DNA from: Virgibacillus halodenitrificans JCM 12304
GTDB taxonomy: Bacteria; Bacillota; Bacilli; Bacillales; Amphibacillaceae
Direction of reading: 5' to 3'
Assembly: GCF_001310895.1 (NCBI RefSeq)
Contig: NZ_BAZS01000033.1
Span: 1-44,660 of the forward strand
DNA length: 44,660 nucleotides
Position numbers and translations under genes: made by a program. The notes under the pieces were generated by a model. It did no database searches. It saw only the letters and a list, made by a program, of their open reading frames with translations, and had not been told where the DNA came from. Shown here one piece after another: positions 20,983 to 33,311 of the stretch (positions are counted from its first letter, which is position 1; each line of letters opens with the position of its first letter).

Positions 20983-21168
20983 TTACCAGCTTGCTTTTTT
21001 GACACCAGGAATTTGACCTTTATAGGCAAGTTCACGGAAACAAATACGGCAAAGTTTAAATTTACGGATTACAGAATGTGGTCGGCCACAACGTTCGCAA
21101 CGTGTATATTCACGTACTTGATACTTTTGTGGACGTTTTTGTTTCGCAATCATTGATTTTTTAGCCAC
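20983..21168 (-). CDS. rpsN: 30S ribosomal protein S14, zinc-binding type
   Basis: A 30S head protein, 61 residues, the short zinc (type Z) form. The four ligands are seen in CERCGRP and CRICF (Cys24, Cys27, Cys40, Cys43). The main, non-stress paralogue in Bacilli sits exactly here between rplE and rpsH. Confidence 0.98.
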   Translation of the reverse strand: MAKKSMIAKQKRPQKYQVREYTRCERCGRPHSVIRKFKLCRICFRELAYKGQIPGVKKASW

Positions 21169-21197
21169 AATTTTCCCTCCTTGTATTAGCTCTTAGC

Positions 21198-21737
21198 TTA
21201 TTTTTGGAAAGGCATGCCTAGCTGAGCTAAAAGTTCACGAGCTTCTTCGTCAGTATTGGAAGTTGTTACAATAACGATATCCATACCACGGACCTTGTTC
21301 ACTTTATCGTAGTTAATTTCTGGGAAAATTAGCTGTTCTTTAACACCTAATGTATAGTTTCCTCGACCATCAAAAGCTTTTTTAGAGATACCACGGAAGT
21401 CACGTACACGTGGAAGTGATACTGCAATAAGCTTTTGTAGGAAATCGTACATGCGCTCACCGCGAAGAGTTACTTTCGCACCGATTGGCATTCCTTCACG
21501 AAGACGGAAACCAGCGATTGATTTCTTTGCACGAGTTACCATTGGCTTCTGACCAGAAATTAATGCAAGCTCTTCTACAGCACTATCCAATGCTTTTGAA
21601 TTTTGAACTGCATCACCAACACCCATGTTGATAACAATTTTTTCAACTGTTGGTACTTGCATAACAGATTCATAATTAAATTTATTCATCAAAGATGGTA
21701 ATACTTCATCTTGGTATTTTTGTTTTAGTTGATTCAT
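21198..21737 (-). CDS. rplE: 50S ribosomal protein L5
   Basis: Binds 5S rRNA and forms the bridge to S13. 179 residues from the second of two adjacent ATGs (MNQLKQKY, the Bacillus form); AAGGAGGG lies just upstream of both. Signatures: [20 protein letters not shown], and [19 protein letters not shown]. Confidence 0.98.
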   Translation of the reverse strand: MNQLKQKYQDEVLPSLMNKFNYESVMQVPTVEKIVINMGVGDAVQNSKALDSAVEELALISGQKPMVTRAKKSIAGFRLREGMPIGAKVTLRGERMYDFLQKLIAVSLPRVRDFRGISKKAFDGRGNYTLGVKEQLIFPEINYDKVNKVRGMDIVIVTTSNTDEEARELLAQLGMPFQK

Positions 21738-21763
21738 CATGTCGCCCTCCTTTCGTCGCTAAA

Positions 21764-22075
21764 CTATTTATCTAATGCTTCACCGGATTTTTTAGCGATG
21801 CGGACTTTCTTTCCGTCACGTACTTCATGCCCAACACGAGTTGGTTCACCGGATTTAGGATCTATTGGCATTACGTTAGAAACATGGATTGGTGCTTCTT
21901 GATTAAGGATTCCGCCTTGCGGATTCTCCTGAGAAGGCTTCGCGTGTTTTTTAATCATGTTAATACCTTCTACAAGAACACGTTCCTTTTTAGGGTATGC
22001 TTCTAAAATAGTGCCTTGTTTACCACGGTCTTTACCGGATATTACTTTGACTTTATCACCTTTTTTTACATGCAT
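21764..22075 (-). CDS. rplX: 50S ribosomal protein L24
   Basis: An assembly-initiator protein of the 50S subunit, 103 residues. The N-terminal KOW motif is [20 protein letters not shown], followed by [10 protein letters not shown] and the usual [12 protein letters not shown] end. Spc operon position conserved. Confidence 0.98.
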   Translation of the reverse strand: MHVKKGDKVKVISGKDRGKQGTILEAYPKKERVLVEGINMIKKHAKPSQENPQGGILNQEAPIHVSNVMPIDPKSGEPTRVGHEVRDGKKVRIAKKSGEALDK

Positions 22076-22111
22076 GCTTTACGCACCTCCTTACAAGGCA
22101 AAAATTTAAGC

Positions 22112-22519
<408 letters not shown>

Positions 22520-22524
22520 TTATA

Positions 22525-22788
22525 TTATATAATTACCGCTTCTTCAACGATTTCAACTAAGCGGAAACGTTTTGTAGCTGAAAGCGGACGAGTTTCCATG
22601 ATGCGTACAACATCGCCAATTTTTGCTTGATTGTTCTCATCATGTGTTTTGAATTTCTTAGAGTACTTAACACGTTTACCGTATAGTTTATGAAACTTGT
22701 AAGTCTCAACTAAAACAGTAATTGTTTTATCCATTTTATCCGATACGACACGGCCTGTGTATACTTTACGATTATTACGTTCAGTCAT
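22525..22788 (-). CDS. rpsQ: 30S ribosomal protein S17
   Basis: A primary 16S rRNA-binding protein of the 30S body, 87 residues. OB-fold with [19 protein letters not shown] and [20 protein letters not shown]. It follows rpmC in the S10 operon. Confidence 0.98.
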   Translation of the reverse strand: MTERNNRKVYTGRVVSDKMDKTITVLVETYKFHKLYGKRVKYSKKFKTHDENNQAKIGDVVRIMETRPLSATKRFRLVEIVEEAVII

Positions 22789-22814
22789 TTTGAGGCTAAC
22801 CTCCTCTCGAATTA

Positions 22815-24098
<1,284 letters not shown>

Positions 24099-24101
24099 TG
24101 A

Positions 24102-24443
24102 CTATCCCTCCTTCTTTTCTGTTACAACCACAGTAATGTGGCTTGTGCGTTTATTAATTTTACTTGCACGTCCTTGAGCACGTGGACGGAAGCGTTTCAG
24201 TGTTGCACCTTCATTTACAAATGCTTCAGAAATCACTAGATTATCTGGATCCATTTCGTAGTTATGTTCCGCGTTTGCAATAGCAGACTTAAGAACCTTT
24301 TCTACGACTGGAGAAGCACCACGTTGTGTATGACGTAAAATTGCAACTGCTTCACCAACGTTTTTTCCTCGAATTAGATCAACAACTAAACGAACTTTAC
24401 GAGGAGCAATACGAACCGATTTCGCAATGGCTTTTGCTTGCAT
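24102..24443 (-). CDS. rplV: 50S ribosomal protein L22
   Basis: Lines the peptide exit tunnel; its beta-hairpin is a macrolide-resistance site. 113 residues, [19 protein letters not shown] at the start; the hairpin reads [20 protein letters not shown], without insertion or deletion. Only 3 nt separate it from rpsC. Confidence 0.98.
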   Translation of the reverse strand: MQAKAIAKSVRIAPRKVRLVVDLIRGKNVGEAVAILRHTQRGASPVVEKVLKSAIANAEHNYEMDPDNLVISEAFVNEGATLKRFRPRAQGRASKINKRTSHITVVVTEKKEG

Positions 24444-24461
24444 GTTGAGTGCCTCCTCTCA

Positions 24462-24740
24462 TTAGCGTTTTGTTTTCTTATCATCGCCGGCATGCCCTTT
24501 ATACGTACGGGTTGGGGCGAATTCACCTAATTTATGGCCAACCATATCTTCCGTTACATAAACTGGAACGTGTTTACGTCCATCATATACCGCAATGGTA
24601 TGACCAACAAATGTAGGGAATATAGTAGAACGACGTGACCAAGTTTTAACTACTTGCTTTTTGTCACTTTCGTTTAATGTTTCAATCTTTGACAGTAGAT
24701 GGTCATCTGCAAAAGGTCCTTTTTTCAAGCTACGACCCAT
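24462..24740 (-). CDS. rpsS: 30S ribosomal protein S19
   Basis: A 30S head protein contacting S13 and the A-site tRNA region. 92 residues: [16 protein letters not shown] at the start and the conserved [15 protein letters not shown] motif near the end. S10 operon, between rplB and rplV. Confidence 0.98.
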   Translation of the reverse strand: MGRSLKKGPFADDHLLSKIETLNESDKKQVVKTWSRRSTIFPTFVGHTIAVYDGRKHVPVYVTEDMVGHKLGEFAPTRTYKGHAGDDKKTKR

Positions 24741-24797
24741 GGATAAACCTCCTTTCGCAATTGAGAGACGGGGGTTATATCCCGTCCGCTATTCCGT

Positions 24798-25628
24798 TTA
24801 TTTTTTACGCTTACGAACGATATATTTATCAGTCGACTTGTTACGGTGACGTGTTTTGTAACCAAGTGTAGGTTTACCCCATGGTGACATTGGTGATTTA
24901 CGTCCGATTGGTGCACGTCCTTCACCACCACCGTGTGGGTGATCGTTAGGGTTCATTACAGAACCACGTACTGTAGGGCGCTTGCCTAACCAGCGAGAAC
25001 GTCCTGCTTTACCAACACGAATAAGTTCATGTTCAATGTTACCTACCTGGCCAACTGTAGCGCGACAAGTAGAAAGGATTAAGCGAACTTCACCAGAAGC
25101 TAAACGAACTAGTGTGTACTTATCTTCACGGCCAAGAACCTGAGCTTCGGCACCTGCTGAACGAGCAAGCTGTCCACCGCGTCCTGGTTTTAACTCAACA
25201 TTATGAATGATTGTACCAACTGGAATGTTAGCCAATGGAAGTGCGTTACCTAACTTGATATCCGCATCTACACCTGATTCAATTGTTTGATCCACTTTAA
25301 GACCTTTTGGAGCTAGAATATAACGCTTTTCTCCATCAACATAATTGATTAGAGCTATATTAGCTGAACGGTTCGGATCATATTCAATTGTAGCAACGCG
25401 TCCTGGTATACCATCTTTATCACGCTTGAAGTCGATAATACGGTATTGACGCTTATGACCGCCACCTTGATGACGAACAGTTAGTTTCCCTTGGTTATTA
25501 CGACCGCCACGTTTGTATAATGGGCTTAAAAGGGACTTTTCTGGAGTATCTGTAGTGATTTCAGCAAAATCAGATACAGACATATTACGTCGACCATTTG
25601 ACGTTGGTTTGAATTTTTTAATCGCCAT
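24798..25628 (-). CDS. rplB: 50S ribosomal protein L2
   Basis: Needed for subunit joining and peptidyl-transferase activity. 276 residues. The diagnostic block [20 protein letters not shown], containing the conserved His, is present near residues 215-235, followed by [19 protein letters not shown]. Confidence 0.98.
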   Translation of the reverse strand: MAIKKFKPTSNGRRNMSVSDFAEITTDTPEKSLLSPLYKRGGRNNQGKLTVRHQGGGHKRQYRIIDFKRDKDGIPGRVATIEYDPNRSANIALINYVDGEKRYILAPKGLKVDQTIESGVDADIKLGNALPLANIPVGTIIHNVELKPGRGGQLARSAGAEAQVLGREDKYTLVRLASGEVRLILSTCRATVGQVGNIEHELIRVGKAGRSRWLGKRPTVRGSVMNPNDHPHGGGEGRAPIGRKSPMSPWGKPTLGYKTRHRNKSTDKYIVRKRKK

Positions 25629-25660
25629 CTTGTTTTCCCTCCTTCACAATTTCCTTGTTC

Positions 25661-25948
25661 TTAACCTTCAAAGAAGTCCAGTTCTTTACTGTCTTCAGAA
25701 AGTTGTACGATAGCTTTTTTGCGATCTGAGCGATACCCACCGTATCTTCCCATTCGCTTGAACTTACCTTTAAGATTCATTGTATTTACTTTTTCTACTT
25801 TGACACCAAATACTAGTTCTACAGCAGATTTGATCTCTGTTTTGTTAGCTTTTGGGTTTACTTCAAACGTATATTTCTTCTCTGCCATTAGGTCAGCAGA
25901 GTTTTCCGTAATTACCGGGCGCTTAATAATATCGCGTGGGTCTTTCAT
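25661..25948 (-). CDS. rplW: 50S ribosomal protein L23
   Basis: Surrounds the tunnel exit and is the main docking site for trigger factor. 95 residues, [19 protein letters not shown] at the start and [18 protein letters not shown] in the loop. It shares one base with the rplD stop (TAATG), so coupling is expected. Confidence 0.98.
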   Translation of the reverse strand: MKDPRDIIKRPVITENSADLMAEKKYTFEVNPKANKTEIKSAVELVFGVKVEKVNTMNLKGKFKRMGRYGGYRSDRKKAIVQLSEDSKELDFFEG

Positions 25949-26571
25949 TATGAAAGCACCTCCCCTGCTTTTTCAGCTGCATCTTTAGTTACGATCAGCT
26001 TGTCATGCGAAAGCAAGTCCAGTACGTTCATTTCCTCTACAGTCAATACTTTTACAGACTGAAGATTGTTTGCTGAACGCATAACTGTCTCATCTTTTTC
26101 AGCAGTAACAATTAATACTTTTGTATCAACGTTAAGTGCTTCAAGCATCTTAACTACTTCTTTAGTTTTAGGAGCATCAATTGCAATGCTTTCTAATACT
26201 ACAATATTATCTTCTTTTACTTTGGAAGATAAAGCAGATCTTAATGCTAGACGACGTACTTTCTTTGGTAGTTTATAGCTATAGCTTCTAGGAGTCGGTC
26301 CGAATACAGTTCCGCCACCTACCCATTGTGGTGAACGAATGGAACCTTGACGCGCACGTCCTGTTCCTTTTTGACGCCATGGTTTACGACCACCACCGCG
26401 TACTTCCGAACGGTTTTTTACAGCGTGCGTTCCTTGACGCATAGATGCACGTTGCATTACTACAGCTTCATGTAAAACATGTGTGTTTGGTTCAATACCG
26501 AATACGGAATCGTTTAACTCCATATCGCCAGCTTGTGAACCGTCTTGTTTTAATAGTGCTACTTTAGGCAT
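25948..26571 (-). CDS. rplD: 50S ribosomal protein L4
   Basis: Lines the exit tunnel with L22. In E. coli L4 also controls the S10 operon. 207 residues. The internal loop reads [20 protein letters not shown] and is normal, with no macrolide-resistance change that I can see. RBS GGGAGGA precedes the ATG. Confidence 0.98.
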   Translation of the reverse strand: MPKVALLKQDGSQAGDMELNDSVFGIEPNTHVLHEAVVMQRASMRQGTHAVKNRSEVRGGGRKPWRQKGTGRARQGSIRSPQWVGGGTVFGPTPRSYSYKLPKKVRRLALRSALSSKVKEDNIVVLESIAIDAPKTKEVVKMLEALNVDTKVLIVTAEKDETVMRSANNLQSVKVLTVEEMNVLDLLSHDKLIVTKDAAEKAGEVLS

Positions 26572-26597
26572 GACATATCCTCCCTTCGTCTATATGA

Positions 26598-27227
26598 TTA
26601 GTTAGCCTTTATTGCACTCGTGATTTTTACGAATGATTTTTTTGCTCCAGGCACGTTCCCTTTAACTAAAATAAGGTTACGCTCAGCATCCACATTAACA
26701 ATTTCAAGATTTTGAATTGTAACTTGGTTGCCACCCATTTGTCCTGGAAGTGGTCTTCCTTTAAATACACGCATTGGATCAACAGCACCTAGTGAACCAG
26801 GTCCTCTATGATAGTGGGAACCGTGGGACATTGGGCCACGTTGTTGATTATGTCGTTTGATGGAACCTTGGAAACCTTTACCCTTGGTTGTTCCAGTAAC
26901 ATCAATTTTATCTCCTGCTTGAAAAACATCAACGCTTATTTCCTGACCAACTTCATAGTCGTCAAGATTAGCGTCACGGAATTCACGAACGCAGCGCTTA
27001 GGGGCTGTTTCAGCTTTAGCAGCATGACCTTTTTTCGCTTTATTCGTACGTGATTCTTTCTCATCAGCAAAACCGATTTGTAATGCTTCATAGCCATCAT
27101 TTTCTAGCGTTCTCTTTTGCAATACAACGTTTGGCTCTGCCTGAATTACTGTTACAGGCACTAACTCGCCAGTTTCAGAGAAAAGCTGAGTCATGCCGAT
27201 TTTACGACCTAAGATTCCTTTCGTCAT
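26598..27227 (-). CDS. rplC: 50S ribosomal protein L3
   Basis: An early 50S assembly protein reaching the peptidyl-transferase centre. 209 residues. [20 protein letters not shown] at the start; the central extension has [20 protein letters not shown] and [20 protein letters not shown]. Second gene of the S10 operon. Confidence 0.98.
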   Translation of the reverse strand: MTKGILGRKIGMTQLFSETGELVPVTVIQAEPNVVLQKRTLENDGYEALQIGFADEKESRTNKAKKGHAAKAETAPKRCVREFRDANLDDYEVGQEISVDVFQAGDKIDVTGTTKGKGFQGSIKRHNQQRGPMSHGSHYHRGPGSLGAVDPMRVFKGRPLPGQMGGNQVTIQNLEIVNVDAERNLILVKGNVPGAKKSFVKITSAIKAN

Positions 27228-27258
27228 CCGTTACACCTCCTATAGTAAATCCATTATT

Positions 27259-27591
<333 letters not shown>

Positions 27592-27623
27592 TTATTATAG
27601 ACATTCTCCACGAAAATTCCTTA

Positions 27624-27655
27624 GCACCCCGCCATGGCAAAGGGGCCGGGTGTGC
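27624..27655 (-). promoter_or_regulatory. Hairpin in the rpsJ leader RNA
   Basis: On the minus strand GCACaCCC...GGC pairs with GCC...GGGGTGC around a pyrimidine-rich loop, about 57-90 nt before rpsJ. It is GC-rich in an AT-rich leader. Bacilli lack the E. coli L4-type S10 leader as far as I know, so its role is open; it may be a stabilising or autoregulatory structure. Confidence 0.5.
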
Positions 27656-27697
27656 CAACAACCTTCCGCTTCATCGCCTTCGATGACCAACATTCTT

Positions 27698-27726
27698 ATT
27701 ATATAGAATTCCGCCGGTCAATGCAA
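27698..27726 (-). promoter_or_regulatory. Sigma-A promoter of the S10 operon
   Basis: On the minus strand TTGCAT (27721-27726), a 17-nt spacer and a perfect TATAAT (27698-27703). Transcription should start near 27690, giving a leader of about 120 nt. The position agrees with the known B. subtilis promoter arrangement upstream of rpsJ. Confidence 0.8.
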
Positions 27727-27935
27727 CCCCTTTTTAATAAATGTTGTAAGGATATTGCACATCTATGTATTATACTTACTATTTTCAATGAATGCAAGGG
27801 GTACAAGGAAATTCCTTATCTTAACAAGAATATTTTCTAGCTTAAGTGAAAAGTTGTTCGAATGCGTTTAAACTTTAAGGAATTTAATTACCTTCTAGTT
27901 TGTTGGGAAATTCGAGTTATAGATGGGAAAATTCT
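27727..27935. other. Spacer between S10 promoter and repeat array 2
   Basis: About 210 AT-rich bases without a gene, RNA or clear signal that I can name. The area is free of T-run hairpins. Confidence 0.4.
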
Positions 27936-28212
27936 ATCTGCCATAGAGTGGACTCATTAGTAGTAAGTGGTGGATATTCGCGGATTGAAGATTTAATCTG
28001 AAGTAGAGTTACTTAATTAGCAGAAGGGAGTGGGTATCCGCTGGAAAATAATTTATTCGGCTGGAGAGTGAGATAATCAGCCGCAGAATAGGTTTATCAG
28101 CAGTAGAGCGAAACTATCCGCCAGAGAGCAATTTAATCAGCAGTAGAGCAACATTATCCGCCGCAAAATAGTTTTATCAGCAGCACAGCAATATTATCCG
28201 CCAGAGATATTC
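27936..28212 (+). repeat. Strict 20-nt tandem repeat array (array 2)
   Basis: Fourteen units on the plus strand begin at 27936, 27956, 27976, 27996, 28016, 28036, 28055, 28076, 28096, 28116, 28136, 28156, 28176 and 28196; apart from one 19/21 step the period is exactly 20. The right half alternates two versions, ATCAGCAGTAGAGC and ATCCGCCAGAGAGC, followed by six variable A/T-rich bases, so the higher-order unit is 40 nt. Left units are more diverged. No open frame runs along it in a repeated way. The same consensus occurs at 12821-13050. Confidence 0.85.
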
Positions 28213-28344
28213 AGGAATTAGCTATAGTTTGATTATCATACATTAACCTTTAAAACAGCCATACATAATACACCCAAGTTAGTTAAGAGTTCATCTATCC
28301 CACAAGTCATTGGATACCCCAACATATCTATTAGAATTCAAACA

Positions 28345-28382
28345 AACAAAAAAGCAGGTAGCGTCGTCACGCTACCTGCTTT
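28345..28382 (-). terminator. Intrinsic terminator of the str operon after tuf
   Basis: A perfect 14-bp stem (AAAGCAGGTAGCGT / ACGCTACCTGCTTT, 28351-28382) with a 4-nt loop, followed on the minus strand by a T-run (28345-28353). It lies 13 nt after the tuf stop. Confidence 0.92.
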
Positions 28383-28394
28383 TGATAAAGTTTA

Positions 28395-29585
<1,191 letters not shown>

Positions 29586-29707
29586 TTATAGTTCCTCCTT
29601 TAGTTAAATAAAAGTTTTTTTATTTTTTTATATTAAGCAGAGAAATAATTTTAAACTATAACTCAGCCTTCAATAAAAGTTATACTTGATGATGATCAAA
29701 AAATCAA

Positions 29708-31786
29708 TTATTGACCAGCATTTTTCTTAATAATTTCTTCTGAGATACTCTTTGGCACTTCTTCATAATGGTCAAAGTGCATAGTGAATGTTCCACGACC
29801 TTGCGTATTTGAACGTAAAGCAGTAGCATAACCAAACATTTCAGCAAGTGGTACAAAACCTTTTACTAGCTGAGCAGTTCCGCGTGCTTCCATACCTTCA
29901 ACGCGTCCACGGCGTGATGTAACATCACCCATAATGTCTCCCATGTATTCTTCCGGAATAACGATTTCAACTTTCATCATTGGTTCAAGAAGTACTGGGT
30001 TACACTTGTTTTTAGCAGCCTTTAAGGCCATTGATGCAGCTATTTTAAATGCCATCTCGTTTGAGTCAACATCATGGTAGCTACCATCATATAGTGAAGC
30101 TTTAATATCAATTAATGGATATCCTGCAAGTACACCATTCTCCATTGATTCAGCAATACCTGCTTCAACAGAAGGAATGTATTCACGAGGAACAACCCCA
30201 CCAACGATTTTGTTTTCAAATTCAAAGCCAGCGCCTTCTTCATTTGGTTCAAATTTAACCCAAACGTGACCATATTGTCCACGACCACCTGACTGACGTA
30301 CAAACTTACCTTCAACCTCTGCAGCAGAACGGAAAGTTTCTCTGTAAGCAACCTGTGGTGCACCAACATTAGCTTCAACTTTGAATTCGCGCTTCAAACG
30401 GTCAACAATAATGTCTAAGTGAAGTTCACCCATACCAGAAATAATTGTTTGACCAGTTTCTACGTTTGTTTCTGTACGGAAAGTTGGATCTTCTTCAGCA
30501 AGTTTTGCTAAAGCAATACCCATTTTATCTTGGTCCGCTTTTGTTTTTGGTTCGATTGCAACACCGATAACCGGTTCTGGGAATTCCATTGATTCAAGGA
30601 TAACTAAGTCCTTTTCATCACAAAGTGTGTCCCCAGTTGAAGTATCCTTCAAGCCTACTGCTGCTGCAATTTCACCAGAGTAAACGCGTGAAATTTCTTC
30701 ACGGGAGTTGGCGTGCATTTGTAGGATACGACCTACACGTTCACGCTTATCTTTTACAGAGTTCTTAACATAAGAACCGGAATCTAGTGTCCCAGAATAT
30801 ACACGGAAGAATGTAAGCTTTCCAACGTATGGATCTGTCATAACTTTAAATGCTAAAGCAGAGAAAGGAGCTTTATCATCTGATGGACGAGTTACTTTCT
30901 CTTCTGTTCCAGGAACAATACCTTCAATTGCCGCAACATCTGTTGGTGCAGGCAAGAAGTCAATTACACCATCAAGCATTAGTTGAACACCTTTGTTTTT
31001 AAATGCAGAACCACAATATACAGGATAGAATTCTACATCCAATGTTGCTTGACGAATTGCATTCTTAAGTTCTTCGTTGGAGATTTCTTCCCCTTCTAGG
31101 AACTTCATCATTAACTCTTCATCAAGTTCTGATACTGCTTCAATAAGACCTGCTCTTAACTCTTCTGCCTTATCTTTATATTCTGCAGGGATCTCACGGG
31201 ATTCCGCTTTTGTACCAAGGTCATCAAGATAGAAGTGTGCTTCCATATTGATCAGATCAATAATACCTTCAAATTGATCTTCAGCACCAATTGGTAACTG
31301 TACTGGATGTGCATTTGCACCCAGACGATCCTTTAGTGTGCCTGTAGAATACAAGAAGTCAGCACCTACTTTATCCATTTTGTTAATGAATACGATTCTA
31401 GGTACTCCGTATGTTGTCGCTTGACGCCATACAGTTTCTGTCTGTGGTTCAACACCAGACTGTGCATCAAGTACAGTTACAGCACCATCCAGCACACGTA
31501 GGGAACGTTCAACTTCTACAGTGAAGTCCACGTGTCCAGGTGTATCTATAATGTTAATACGATGTTCCTTCCAAGCAGCAGTTGTTGCAGCAGATGTGAT
31601 TGTAATACCACGCTCTTGCTCTTGCTCCATCCAGTCCATCTGTGAAGCACCTTCGTGTGTTTCACCAATTTTATGAATACGTCCTGTGTAGAAAAGAATA
31701 CGCTCAGTAGTAGTGGTCTTACCTGCATCGATGTGTGCCATAATACCAATATTACGCGTCTTTTCCAAGGAGAACTCTCTAGCCAT
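29708..31786 (-). CDS. fusA: Elongation factor G
   Basis: A GTPase that drives ribosomal translocation and, with RRF, recycling. 692 residues, the normal Bacillus length. G1 AHIDAGKT at 17-24, G3 DTPGH near 81-85 and G4 NKMD near 135-138. Domain IV carries [16 protein letters not shown], and domain [21 protein letters not shown]. 42 nt after rpsG. Confidence 0.99.
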   Translation of the reverse strand: MAREFSLEKTRNIGIMAHIDAGKTTTTERILFYTGRIHKIGETHEGASQMDWMEQEQERGITITSAATTAAWKEHRINIIDTPGHVDFTVEVERSLRVLDGAVTVLDAQSGVEPQTETVWRQATTYGVPRIVFINKMDKVGADFLYSTGTLKDRLGANAHPVQLPIGAEDQFEGIIDLINMEAHFYLDDLGTKAESREIPAEYKDKAEELRAGLIEAVSELDEELMMKFLEGEEISNEELKNAIRQATLDVEFYPVYCGSAFKNKGVQLMLDGVIDFLPAPTDVAAIEGIVPGTEEKVTRPSDDKAPFSALAFKVMTDPYVGKLTFFRVYSGTLDSGSYVKNSVKDKRERVGRILQMHANSREEISRVYSGEIAAAVGLKDTSTGDTLCDEKDLVILESMEFPEPVIGVAIEPKTKADQDKMGIALAKLAEEDPTFRTETNVETGQTIISGMGELHLDIIVDRLKREFKVEANVGAPQVAYRETFRSAAEVEGKFVRQSGGRGQYGHVWVKFEPNEEGAGFEFENKIVGGVVPREYIPSVEAGIAESMENGVLAGYPLIDIKASLYDGSYHDVDSNEMAFKIAASMALKAAKNKCNPVLLEPMMKVEIVIPEEYMGDIMGDVTSRRGRVEGMEARGTAQLVKGFVPLAEMFGYATALRSNTQGRGTFTMHFDHYEEVPKSISEEIIKKNAGQ

Positions 31787-31828
31787 GTATTCTTCTCCTT
31801 CCTATTTGAAAACTTTATTGTCTTGTTC

Positions 31829-32299
31829 TTACCAACGGTAGTGAGCGAATGCTTTATTCGCTTCTGCCATTTTATGCATTTCTTCGCGCTTCTTAACGGA
31901 AGCACCTGTGTTGTTAGATGCATCAAGAATTTCATTAGCAAGACGTTCTTCCATTGTTTTCTCTCCGCGTAGGCGAGAGTAGTTAACAATATAACGTAGT
32001 CCTAATGCCTGACGACGTTCAGGGCGAACTTCCATCGGTACCTGGTAGTTAGAACCCCCAACACGGCGAGCACGAACCTCAAGTACTGGCATTACGTTTT
32101 TCATTGCCTGTTCAAAAACTTCCATTGCATTTTGGCCGCTTCTTTCAGAAACAAGTTCGAATGCATTATAAAGAATTTTTTGTGCCTTACCTCTTTTACC
32201 ATCAACCATAATTTGATTGATTAAACGAGTCACTAATTTTGATTTATAAAGTGGATCTGGCAAGACATCGCGTTTAGGTACTGGTCCTTTACGTGGCAT
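31829..32299 (-). CDS. rpsG: 30S ribosomal protein S7
   Basis: Initiates 30S head assembly and lines the E site. 156 residues, [18 protein letters not shown] at the start and [15 protein letters not shown] at the end, as in all Bacilli. In E. coli S7 controls the str operon through the rpsL-rpsG gap; that gap is only 36 nt here. Confidence 0.98.
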   Translation of the reverse strand: MPRKGPVPKRDVLPDPLYKSKLVTRLINQIMVDGKRGKAQKILYNAFELVSERSGQNAMEVFEQAMKNVMPVLEVRARRVGGSNYQVPMEVRPERRQALGLRYIVNYSRLRGEKTMEERLANEILDASNNTGASVKKREEMHKMAEANKAFAHYRW

Positions 32300-32335
32300 A
32301 TGTCCTCCTCCTCTCTCAATAGTTATTATTTTACA

Positions 32336-32752
32336 TTACTTTTTCTTAGGGCGTTTTGTTCCGTATTTAGAACGTCCTTGTGCACGGCCTTCTACTCCAG
32401 CTGTGTCAAGTGCTCCACGTACAATGTGGTAACGTACCCCTGGTAAGTCTTTTACACGTCCACCACGTAGTAATACTACGCTGTGCTCTTGTAGGTTGTG
32501 ACCAATTCCAGGGATGTATGCAGTTACTTCCATGTTATTTGACAAGCGAACACGCGCATATTTACGAAGTGCTGAGTTCGGCTTCTTTGGAGTCAATGTA
32601 CCAACACGTGTACAAACACCACGTTTTTGTGGAGAGTTTTGGTCAGTAAGTTTCTTTTTGAAACTGTTATAACCTTTATTTAGTGCCGGTGAATCAGATT
32701 TCTTCGGCTTGTTCACGCGACCTTTACGTACTAATTGATTAATTGTAGGCAT
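32336..32752 (-). CDS. rpsL: 30S ribosomal protein S12
   Basis: Monitors codon-anticodon pairing at the decoding centre; site of streptomycin resistance. 138 residues, [12 protein letters not shown] at the start. The two key regions read [12 protein letters not shown] and [11 protein letters not shown], so the residue equivalent to Lys43 of E. coli is Lys and the protein should be streptomycin-sensitive (inference). Confidence 0.98.
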   Translation of the reverse strand: MPTINQLVRKGRVNKPKKSDSPALNKGYNSFKKKLTDQNSPQKRGVCTRVGTLTPKKPNSALRKYARVRLSNNMEVTAYIPGIGHNLQEHSVVLLRGGRVKDLPGVRYHIVRGALDTAGVEGRAQGRSKYGTKRPKKK

Positions 32753-32890
32753 TGAAATGTCCTCCCTTCCAATTTTATAAATTTAAAATCTGTAACCAGC
32801 TGTTTTAAGCGAGTTATAAACCCACACATCCAGGTGGTTCATCTTTTGGCAAAAAACAAAGTCTCGACAGCTAATTTCCTGTCAAAACCA

Positions 32891-33142
32891 TTAATGCTTT
32901 ATTGCAACTGTAGATGCACCAACCTCAATACCACAAGCCGCACCTAGTTTTTCCATCGAATCTACATAGCGGCAAGGGATGCCAAGATCTTCTGCTAAAC
33001 CAGCTACTTTTTGTGTCAATCGGTGATCAGCATCATCAGCAATAAACACTTCACTTATTTCACCATTATTCATGGCCTTAAGCGTCTGTTTCGTTCCAAT
33101 AATTATTCGTGATCGAACTTGAGTCACTTTTTCATAAGACAT
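32891..33142 (-). CDS. L7Ae-family K-turn RNA-binding protein (YbxF)
   Basis: A small L7Ae/L30e-type protein that binds kink-turn RNA, conserved in front of rpsL in Bacilli. 83 residues with the RNA-binding loop after [20 protein letters not shown] and VSTVAIKH-type end ([11 protein letters not shown]). It is the first gene of the str operon here, with its own promoter lying inside an inverted repeat, and GGAGG before the ATG at 33140-33142. Confidence 0.93.
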   Translation of the reverse strand: MSYEKVTQVRSRIIIGTKQTLKAMNNGEISEVFIADDADHRLTQKVAGLAEDLGIPCRYVDSMEKLGAACGIEVGASTVAIKH

Positions 33143-33169
33143 TTCATATCCTCCAAAGTAACAAGCATT

Positions 33170-33248
33170 ATCGGAAGCACCTTGAATATTCTATCACCCA
33201 TATTTTTCAATGTCAATATATATCGGGAATATTTTTGGTGCTTCCGAT
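33170..33248. repeat. 22-bp inverted repeat enclosing the ybxF promoter
   Basis: ATCGGAAGCACC (33170-33181) and GGTGCTTCCGAT (33237-33248) are perfect inverted copies. After three mismatched bases the arms extend by AATATTC, giving 19 of 22 paired positions. The 35 bases between the extended arms hold the -35 and spacer of the ybxF promoter, and the -10 overlaps the inner end of one arm. There is no T-run, so it is not a standard terminator of rpoC. Confidence 0.85.
33188..33216 (-). promoter_or_regulatory. Sigma-A promoter of the ybxF-rpsL-rpsG-fusA-tuf operon
   Basis: TTGACA (33211-33216), a 17-nt spacer and TAGAAT (33188-33193) on the minus strand. The predicted start falls at about 33181, exactly the first base of the downstream inverted-repeat arm, so the transcript should begin GGTGCTTCCGAT. 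Confidence 0.82.
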
Positions 33249-33311
33249 GGTTTATCACTTGTTCTTAAACTCTTCTCTATTTTTTAAACCTATGCTCATT
33301 ATTAGCAAGTT

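Noticed and set aside
27936-28212. CRISPR array
   Set aside because: The 20-nt units are contiguous and degenerate; there are no constant repeats with unique spacers and no cas genes.
32853-32890. Terminator of ybxF before rpsL
   Set aside because: GACAG/CTGTC is only 5 bp and the T-rich tract is separated from it by several bases; rpsL is probably co-transcribed with ybxF.
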